A stretch of DNA of 64,000 bases from contig NZ_WHYR01000010.1 of the NCBI RefSeq assembly GCF_009428905.1, forward strand, positions 20,604 through 84,603, in the 5' to 3' direction. Below, piece after piece: positions 57,960 through 64,000 of this stretch. This DNA comes from Desulfofundulus thermobenzoicus (GTDB lineage Bacteria > Bacillota > Desulfotomaculia > Desulfotomaculales > Desulfovirgulaceae). Position 1 is the first letter of the stretch. Every line of letters starts with the position of its first letter. The translations under genes and the position numbers were made by a program. The notes below the pieces were generated by a model. It was not told the origin of the DNA, made no database searches, and saw only the letters and a list, made by a program, of their open reading frames with translations.

Positions 57960-59186
57960 GTGCAAAATGAAAGCCTGCCCGCGGGAAAAGGATGGCATGA
58001 GCTGGGACCCATCCGGCCCCCCAGCGAAGGAAGGGATCGCTCCCTGCTAATCCGGGTCACCAGAAACTGTCCCTGGAACCGCTGTCAGTTCTGTCGCACA
58101 TATAAAAATAAAACGTACAGCACCCGCAGTGTGGATGAGATCAAAAGGGACATTGACACGGTGAAGACTCTGGCTGAAGAAATTAAAGCCGTTTCCCGGC
58201 GAATGGGTTTAAAAAGCCTTATCCGGCGGGAAGTGATTGCCACTTTTATGGACAGTCACCCAGAGCTTTACAGTACAGCACGAAATGATCCGGACAGCGT
58301 GCAGCGGCGGTATGAAAGCCTGGCCAATGTAGTCCACTGGCTTTCTTCGGGGGCCAGGACCGTCTTTCTGCAGGATGCCAATGCGGTCCAGATCAGGACT
58401 GCCGATCTTATGGAAATATTGCGTTATCTGAAAGAGAGCTTCCCTACCCTTGAACGCATCACTTCCTATGCCCGGTCGAAAACCTTAGCCCGCAAGCCCC
58501 TTCAGGATTTGCAGCGGCTGCATGAGGCCGGCCTCTCCCGGGTGCACATCGGCCTGGAATCGGGATGTGATGAAGTGCTGGCGGTAATGGAGAAGGGAAC
58601 CACAGCCGCTGAACAGATCACCGCCGGCCAAAAAGCCAGGGAAGCCGGGATAAGCGTCAGCGAATATTACATACCGGGGCTGGGCGGGCGGAAATGGTCG
58701 GAAAAACATGCCCTGGAATCGGCCAGGGTTTTAAACGAGATCAACCCGGATTTCATCCGTTTGCGCACCCTGGTCCCCCGCCGGGGCACCCCCCTGGCCG
58801 CCAGGATACAGGCCGGAGAATTCGAGCCGCTGACCGAGGACGAAACAGTGGCCGAAATCGCCCTCTTCGTAGAACATCTGGATTGTACCTCCCACCTGGT
58901 CAGCGATCAGATGTGCAACCTTTTATGGGAGGTAGAGGGGCGGCTGCCGGAAGACAAACCTCTCATCTTAAAAACGATCAAAGACTATCTGGCCAAACCT
59001 TTATCTGAAAGGTTGAAAATTCAGCTGGAAAGGCGGCTGTCATCTTACCTGCACATTGCCGGCCATCTGGATGGTGAGCTTGCCCGTGATGTAGACGCGG
59101 CACTGGAAGCCCTGGAAAGGGATAGTGCCGATGCTCCGGCCAGGGTGCAGAAGGTACTGGATACTATAAAGCCGGCCTTCATTTAA
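57960..59186 (+). CDS. Radical SAM protein with CX4CX2C cluster motif
   Basis: 408 residues from the GTG at 57960, which has GAGGTG 7 bases upstream; the frame opens earlier at 57861 without a ribosome site. The cluster motif is NCPWNRCQFC, spacing CX4CX2C instead of CX3CX2C. Other radical SAM marks follow: VFLQDANAVQI, SRVHIGLESGCDEVL, ISVSEYYIPGLGG. An Elp3/YgiQ-like fold is likely; the substrate is unknown. Sequences before and after it occur fused together at 49523-49658, upstream of the ACT-PFL genes, so it probably once formed one unit with them. Confidence 0.88.
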   Translation: MQNESLPAGKGWHELGPIRPPSEGRDRSLLIRVTRNCPWNRCQFCRTYKNKTYSTRSVDEIKRDIDTVKTLAEEIKAVSRRMGLKSLIRREVIATFMDSHPELYSTARNDPDSVQRRYESLANVVHWLSSGARTVFLQDANAVQIRTADLMEILRYLKESFPTLERITSYARSKTLARKPLQDLQRLHEAGLSRVHIGLESGCDEVLAVMEKGTTAAEQITAGQKAREAGISVSEYYIPGLGGRKWSEKHALESARVLNEINPDFIRLRTLVPRRGTPLAARIQAGEFEPLTEDETVAEIALFVEHLDCTSHLVSDQMCNLLWEVEGRLPEDKPLILKTIKDYLAKPLSERLKIQLERRLSSYLHIAGHLDGELARDVDAALEALERDSADAPARVQKVLDTIKPAFI

Positions 59187-59194
59187 GTTAGAAC

Positions 59195-59213
59195 CAGAGC
59201 CTGAGCAACTGAC
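59195..59213 (+). pseudogene. Remnant of the 3' end of a second PFL gene
   Basis: CAGAGCCTGAGCAACTGAC is identical to 51431-51449, the last bases and stop of the PFL gene. It begins within three bases of where similarity to the ACT upstream region stops, so an ACT-PFL copy appears deleted here. Confidence 0.7.
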
Positions 59214-59246
59214 GTCAGGCCGGCAGATTGAAAAGGCGGAAGCGAT

Positions 59247-60728
59247 TTAAAGAGCATCCGCTGCTTTTCCCGCCGTGCATGTGCCGGGCCGAACCGCCCG
59301 CAATTCCTCCCTGCCGGCCACCGGATTGCCGCTGAGGTTTAACAACACCAGCGGCTGCGGTCGCTCCAACCACAGGATTTCCGAACCGGTGATGTGCGCC
59401 CAGTCCCGTAACGGCAGCCAGAGAAGCAAACCAGCGCTCTGCAAGCGGAAAGGGGCGGCGGAAAGGGACATTTCTCTGCCGTTAACGATTGCCTGCCCTT
59501 CCCCCTCTACAAAAGTAACCGATTGGCCCTTCGACTGGAGATTAACGGTTAGCTTTCCCTCCTTCTCCCATTGAGCATAATCCATACCCAGCAAATCGAC
59601 TAACTGGCTGGAAGAAACAAAGGCGATACCGTCTTTAATCAGGGCAGTCAGGCGCAAGCCGGCCACTTTTTCCCACAGGCAGCTGCCCGGGCTCTCTTTT
59701 AACACAGCCACCTCCACACTTTTCAGGGGCCTGAGGAAACGGAAATCAGCCCACAGCCGGCTGTTCTTTCCATCCTCATCCAGTCCGGCATGAAAGATTA
59801 ACTGATGAGGTGTGGAGTTTCTAAACTTGAGATCAAGATACCCATAACTTACTGTAGCATCCGTACCCGGAGGTGCATAAGGCACGGGCTGGGAGTGGGG
59901 GTGTCTTTCCAGTATTTTAAGGCCGGCCTTCCTGGCCAGCTGGTAAAGCAAAGTGGCCGTGCGGCATACTCCCCCGCCAATATCGAGATCACCCCCGATC
60001 AACCAGCCTGTAATAAAGCCTTTCTCCGCCGTCCTCTCCCCCACCACCCTGTTATAGGAGAATATCTGTCCGGGCGCAAGAATTGTACCGTTTATGTAGC
60101 CGGCCGCCACACCGGCATTATAGACATTGGGATCTTCCTCTTTAGTGCCGGGGAAAAGGATACTGCTGGAAGCCAGTATCTCTTCGGCAAACAATCCGCC
60201 ATCCGGCGGCCGGAAGGGCCTGAGCTTCACTGCAGCCATATCCATGGCTTTTACTGCCTTCAACCGCTCCGCAGGCCCGATAAGCAACGCCTGATACCCC
60301 GGCTCCCACGCCACGGAATATCCCAGGGCCCCGGCCACCCACCTGGCCGGAAGATACAGGCGATTGCCCCTGTTCAGGGGCGCAACATCCATTATATTTT
60401 CTTTCCCGTCAACATAGAGAGCGGGGCTGTTTACGCTCAAGGTTAATGTGGCGCCGGCGGAATACAGGCTGACGGTATTATTATAGGCCTCCCAGACAAC
60501 GCTCCGGTCATCCACTCCCAGGGCACGGGCCAGATAACGCAGGGGCACAAAAACACGGTCCTGTTCAACAAATGGACGGGCATCCATCTGGTATACGGCG
60601 CCATTTACACTGTAGCGGTCCCTGTCCACCACAAATATGACCGTATCACCTGAAGAGGCAGAGGCGGGAGTAAATGACAGCAGAACTGCAGCCAGCACCG
60701 GGAGCAATAGATAAAAAAACTTTTTCAT
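59247..60728 (-). CDS. VanW family protein with copper-amine-oxidase-like domains
   Basis: 493 residues with a Sec signal peptide (1-25). Residues about 30-155 are a copper amine oxidase N-terminal-like domain (RPFVEQDRVFVPLRYLARALG, RLYLPARWVAGALGY). Residues about 185-345 are VanW (PGQIFSYNRVVGERTAEKGF, GGGVCRTATLLYQLARKAGL, ERHPHSQPVPY). A second, weaker stalk-like domain ends the protein. VanW proteins of spore formers act outside the cell, probably on or at peptidoglycan; precise function is unknown. No vancomycin-resistance genes are near. Confidence 0.9.
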   Translation of the reverse strand: MKKFFYLLLPVLAAVLLSFTPASASSGDTVIFVVDRDRYSVNGAVYQMDARPFVEQDRVFVPLRYLARALGVDDRSVVWEAYNNTVSLYSAGATLTLSVNSPALYVDGKENIMDVAPLNRGNRLYLPARWVAGALGYSVAWEPGYQALLIGPAERLKAVKAMDMAAVKLRPFRPPDGGLFAEEILASSSILFPGTKEEDPNVYNAGVAAGYINGTILAPGQIFSYNRVVGERTAEKGFITGWLIGGDLDIGGGVCRTATLLYQLARKAGLKILERHPHSQPVPYAPPGTDATVSYGYLDLKFRNSTPHQLIFHAGLDEDGKNSRLWADFRFLRPLKSVEVAVLKESPGSCLWEKVAGLRLTALIKDGIAFVSSSQLVDLLGMDYAQWEKEGKLTVNLQSKGQSVTFVEGEGQAIVNGREMSLSAAPFRLQSAGLLLWLPLRDWAHITGSEILWLERPQPLVLLNLSGNPVAGREELRAVRPGTCTAGKAADAL

Positions 60729-61134
60729 AGGCTACCGATTCACCTCTAAATCTTGCCGACACCAATGTTACCTCATTTTTCCGCATTTTCTCTGGAACTC
60801 ATGTCCGGGTATCCTGCCCACCTCCCGGTTACCACAGAAGTCCGGTCAGTACCATTGACTACAAAACATGTTCCAGGTCCTTATTCTATTTCACCAGATA
60901 TTTTCCTCCCATCAAAATGGTAAACAGGTTCGGATATTGGTCCAGAAGCCCGCTGCCACTAGCAATCCCCCGGTTATCATCCATAGTTCACAAAATAATA
61001 AGCGACGGCAGCGCCGCCAGCTGTTGGAAATGGCCATCTCATTAAAGTCCGCCCGGGCAGGCTGGAATTGCCAGCTAATATTAGCCCGGGCAACCTATGG
61101 CGCCAAACAGACCGGCTGGAGATACCCCCCCCAG
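60729..61134. other. Intergenic region without recognised features
   Basis: About 405 bases between the VanW gene start and the end of the arginase-fold gene. The promoter of the VanW gene must be here. Open frames crossing it are shadows, and no repeat, RNA or terminator stood out. Confidence 0.4.
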
Positions 61135-62073
61135 TTAAGACGCCTGCTTAAAAGTACGGGTCTGGAGCAGTGCCCGGATAATCATGACATTAGCCTGCAT
61201 GTTCTTCCGGATGGCTTCCCTGCCGGCGGGCCGCAGGCGGTCCAGGGGGTGCAGATCGGCCTCGCCGCAGACATCCACGCCGCACACCTTCCTTGCCAGG
61301 CTGATCGCCTGCAGGAACAGAAGGAGGTCAGCCAGGGGCATCTCGCCCTGCTCCCAGTTGGTGATAGCGTCCTGGTGGCGCAGAACGTCTTTATCGACGC
61401 TGATATAGACAGACCGGGTGGGGATCAGGGCAATAATCCTGCCAGCAACTTCTCCCGTTTCCCTGGAGGTAAGGGGCAGGGGCTCGATTAAAAAATGCCG
61501 TAAACCACTGGTATCTTCAGGCATGATACTGGTGACAGGCGGGGTCTCGTTTATAGAGCGGGGAACGTGCCGGAAAAGATCTCTCGACATGCCCGGCCGG
61601 GTTGCCCGGTCGGGACGGCACAGATCTCCCCTCACATATACCACCTTCCGCAGCAGGCCGGGATCGGCCCCGCTGAAGCTATCCGGCCGGGCGCCGATGA
61701 TGAGTGCCCTTTTAAGGTTGGGCAACCTCAATGCCCGGGCCACCCAGGAACTGCAGGAGAGAAGGTCGCCGGCAGGAGAAGGCGAAAGATCGGCATGGTT
61801 ATCAAAAAGGACCAGGGTGAAGGGAGAATCCACAGACTGCATAAGCAGGTAGGAAACATAGTGGTAGTCACCGCTCCCCAGGAAGAAGATCCCCTTGCGG
61901 CCCCGGATCCGGCGGGCAATCTCCCTCAAAGCCGCCCGGTTACAGAACAGCCTGGTCCCCCTGAGGTCCCGCAGATCCACCTGGCTGTGGAGGAAACGAC
62001 ACAGTTCCTCCTGTACGGTCAGGGTGTCGTCAAAATTGAGCAGGGTAATGGTAGCATGGCCCGAAAAATCCAT
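61135..62073 (-). CDS. Arginase / agmatinase-fold (ureohydrolase) family protein
   Basis: 312 residues from an ATG with GGGAGG 10 bases upstream. Metal motifs of the family can be placed: LGSGDYHY (GGDH region, altered), LVLFDNHADLSPS (DxHxD) and YISVDKDVL (DxD). Both aspartate pairs and the central His that bind manganese are present, but the first His motif is changed. Overall similarity to known arginases is low, so the substrate may be another guanidino or ureido compound. Confidence 0.82.
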   Translation of the reverse strand: MDFSGHATITLLNFDDTLTVQEELCRFLHSQVDLRDLRGTRLFCNRAALREIARRIRGRKGIFFLGSGDYHYVSYLLMQSVDSPFTLVLFDNHADLSPSPAGDLLSCSSWVARALRLPNLKRALIIGARPDSFSGADPGLLRKVVYVRGDLCRPDRATRPGMSRDLFRHVPRSINETPPVTSIMPEDTSGLRHFLIEPLPLTSRETGEVAGRIIALIPTRSVYISVDKDVLRHQDAITNWEQGEMPLADLLLFLQAISLARKVCGVDVCGEADLHPLDRLRPAGREAIRKNMQANVMIIRALLQTRTFKQAS

Positions 62074-62294
62074 ATTTATTACCTCCCTGCAACAAATTTG
62101 ACTTTATTTTAATTTTAACATTCCCGGCGGCAGAAATAAACACCTGGCTTTATGAACCCAGTTGCATCAATGGTTTCTGTCAGCTACGCCTCCCTGGCCG
62201 GTAGTAAGCAACTATCTATTTTTCGTTTGCCAAAAGGAAAATAATCCTGTACAGGCGAAAAAAAAGATAAAATAATTCTGCTGGAGTGTCTTCC

Positions 62295-64000
62295 TTGATC
62301 CACAGGCCCCTGGTTTTTCTTACCCTCGCCTTTGTCACCGGCACCGGACTGGCCGGTAAAACAGCCCTTTCCCCCGGGGTGGCCCTTCTCATTGGCGGGG
62401 TTCTGTTTACCGCCGCCCTGGCCGGGTATTTGCTGCACTGGCCCTTCAACCGGTGGATGCTCCTGTTGCTTTTCCTTTCCCTGGGTTTTGCCCGGGCCTC
62501 CCTGGACGCTTCCGCCATCAACCCGGCCCTGTACCGGTACACCGGCCATTGGGTAACCGTGGAAGGAATTGTAACCCGGGAGGCGGATATCCGCCCGGAC
62601 CGGGTTTATTACTGGCTGGATATGGACCGGATTACCCTGGGGCAGGATACCCGGGCACTGCAGGCTCCCATCCTGGTGCGTGCCCCGGCGGCGGGGCCGG
62701 TTTATTCTTACGGTGATCGCCTGCGTTTGCACGGCTTATTAACCCAACCCGAAGGGGCGGGCAACCCCGGCCAGTTTGACTACCGGGCCTACCTGGCCCG
62801 CCGGGGCGTGGGGGCAGTGCTGATGATCCGGGAGCCCACAGCCGTCCATAAAACGGGGGTGGGCGGCAACCCTGTAATCCGGACCGTTCTGGGGTTGAAA
62901 GAAAGGTTGCTGGCCGTAAGCCAGTCCACCCTGCCTGCCGGCAAGGCCGCCCTGGTCAACGGCATTGTCTTCGGCACCCAGGGACAGATTGACCGGGAGA
63001 CCTGGCGGCTCTACAGTGAAACCGGGGTGGTGCACGTTCTAAGCGTCAGCGGTTTGCATGTGGGCCTGGTGCTGGGCGGCGTGCTGGCCATTTCAAGAAT
63101 AATACGTATACCGGCACCCCTGACCGCCCCCGCGGCCAGCGGGGTACTGGTCCTTTACGCCGTAATGTGCGGCCTGGGCCCGGCGGTAACCCGCTCCACC
63201 CTGATGGCCATGCTCCTCCTCTGGGCTCACCACCTGGGCCGCAGCCGGGACTGGCCCACCACTTTGGCGGCGGCCGCCCTGGCCATACTCATGTTTAAAC
63301 CCCTTTCCCTTTACGACATCGGCTTTCAGCTTTCCTTCGCCGCCACCTGGGGTATCCTCCACCTGGGGCCGGTCCTGGACGGCCGGTTGAAAAAGATGCT
63401 GGCCGGGTGGCCGTGGCTGCGGGGCGCCCTGTGGGTGACCCTGTCCGCCCAGCTGGCCACCCTCCCCCTGGTGGCCTGGTATTACAATTTGCTTTCCCCC
63501 GTTTCCCTTTTAACCAACCTGGCGGCGGTACCCCTCACGGGCTTCATTCTGGCCCTGGGTACGGCGGCGGCGGCCGGCGGCCTGCTTTTTCCCGCCCTGG
63601 CCGCGTCTATCAACGGGAGCACCTCTTTATTGCTGGACCTTTTCATGGCCCTGGTTTCCTTTTTTAGAAACCTGCCCGGAGCGGTGATTTATGTGCCCAC
63701 CCCTCCGGCACCCCTGGTGGTCCTGTGGTACCTGCTCCTGCTGGGATGGATCGCCCTATCTTCCCCGGAGCTGCGGTCCGGGATCGCCGGTCTGCTTTCC
63801 CGCCACCGCCGGGCCGTCCTGGCCGGCTTGGCCGGCGGGGGGCTGGTGCTGGCCCTTTTTTTGTTCAAAATGCCCGCCGGCAACCAGCTGGTGGTTCATT
63901 TCATCGATGTGGGTCAGGGGGACAGCATCCTGATCCAGACTCCCGGCGGGAAAAACATGCTGGTGGATGCCGGGGGATGGCCGGGGGAATTCACCTCGGG
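62295..64000 (+). CDS. comEC: DNA internalisation protein ComEC/Rec2, N-terminal part, cut by window edge
   Basis: The frame is open to the window end (568 codons). A TTG at 62295 lies 8 bases after GGAG; a GTG at 62286 overlaps that site. Early helices and a DUF4131-type OB-fold region (about 25-180) lead to the Competence domain (about 210-490), with the family motif HVLSVSGLHVGLV, then the metallo-beta-lactamase-like domain starting VHFIDVGQGDSILIQTPGG. ComEC forms the channel for single-stranded DNA uptake in transformation. comEA and comEB are not in the window. Confidence 0.93.
   Translation, partial: MIHRPLVFLTLAFVTGTGLAGKTALSPGVALLIGGVLFTAALAGYLLHWPFNRWMLLLLFLSLGFARASLDASAINPALYRYTGHWVTVEGIVTREADIRPDRVYYWLDMDRITLGQDTRALQAPILVRAPAAGPVYSYGDRLRLHGLLTQPEGAGNPGQFDYRAYLARRGVGAVLMIREPTAVHKTGVGGNPVIRTVLGLKERLLAVSQSTLPAGKAALVNGIVFGTQGQIDRETWRLYSETGVVHVLSVSGLHVGLVLGGVLAISRIIRIPAPLTAPAASGVLVLYAVMCGLGPAVTRSTLMAMLLLWAHHLGRSRDWPTTLAAAALAILMFKPLSLYDIGFQLSFAATWGILHLGPVLDGRLKKMLAGWPWLRGALWVTLSAQLATLPLVAWYYNLLSPVSLLTNLAAVPLTGFILALGTAAAAGGLLFPALAASINGSTSLLLDLFMALVSFFRNLPGAVIYVPTPPAPLVVLWYLLLLGWIALSSPELRSGIAGLLSRHRRAVLAGLAGGGLVLALFLFKMPAGNQLVVHFIDVGQGDSILIQTPGGKNMLVDAGGWPGEFTS

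Noticed and set aside
59247..60728. Vancomycin resistance determinant
   Set aside because: VanW proteins are widespread in spore formers, and no vanA/H/X/R/S genes accompany this one.

Overview
The window looks like chromosome from a GC-rich, endospore-forming, probably thermophilic Firmicute of the Peptococcaceae/Desulfotomaculales type. The basis is the hrcA-grpE-dnaK-dnaJ heat-shock cluster with a perfect CIRCE operator and an embedded archaeal-type chaperonin, spoIIP, Gram-positive lipoboxes, strong purine-rich ribosome binding sites, and the conserved Firmicutes order floA-nfeD-rpsU-HIT-mtaB-rsmE-prmA-dnaJ-dnaK-grpE-hrcA-hemW-lepA-yqxA-spoIIP-rpsT-holA. The genus is inferred from gene content only.

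Region 1 (1-9.5 kb): the 5' part of a polysaccharide deacetylase; a split MprF pair (membrane flippase gene overlapping a lysyl-phosphatidylglycerol synthase-like gene); a large c-di-GMP protein (degenerate GGDEF, EAL, CBS pair, GGDEF); and the phosphate transporter pstSCAB. Region 2 (9.8-31.3 kb): the housekeeping block, with a membrane-anchored GPW-repeat protein beside floA/nfeD, a 58-residue S21 gene, tRNA and rRNA modification genes, the heat-shock operon with a group II/III chaperonin between hrcA and grpE, hemW, lepA, and a two-gene CBS-GGDEF unit inserted between a yqxA-position gene and spoIIP.

Region 3 (31.4-62.2 kb): accessory material lying between holA and comEC, genes usually neighbours in Firmicutes. 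It starts with a thiamine-binding-like protein, an HD-GYP phosphodiesterase and a molybdenum cofactor operon (moaA, moaC, MOSC, mobB). Then comes an amino-acid oxidation module: a five-gene flavin/iron-sulfur dehydrogenase set plus a P5C-type aldehyde dehydrogenase on the plus strand. It faces a minus-strand livKHMGF transporter operon whose last gene is a sigma-54 enhancer-binding activator. A -24/-12 element sits 60 bp before the dehydrogenase operon. A second sigma-54 module (activator, hydrolase, alanine/glycine symporter, unusual serine hydroxymethyltransferase) follows at 51.6-57.8 kb.

Two places carry matching fragments of one ancestral radical SAM-ACT-PFL locus: at 49.5 kb ACT and PFL survive and the radical SAM gene is deleted, and at 57.8 kb the radical SAM gene survives and ACT-PFL is deleted. 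A MITE-like intergenic repeat occurs at four sites. The window ends with a VanW protein, an arginase-fold protein and the 5' part of comEC. No tRNA, rRNA, CRISPR array, transposase or prophage was seen.
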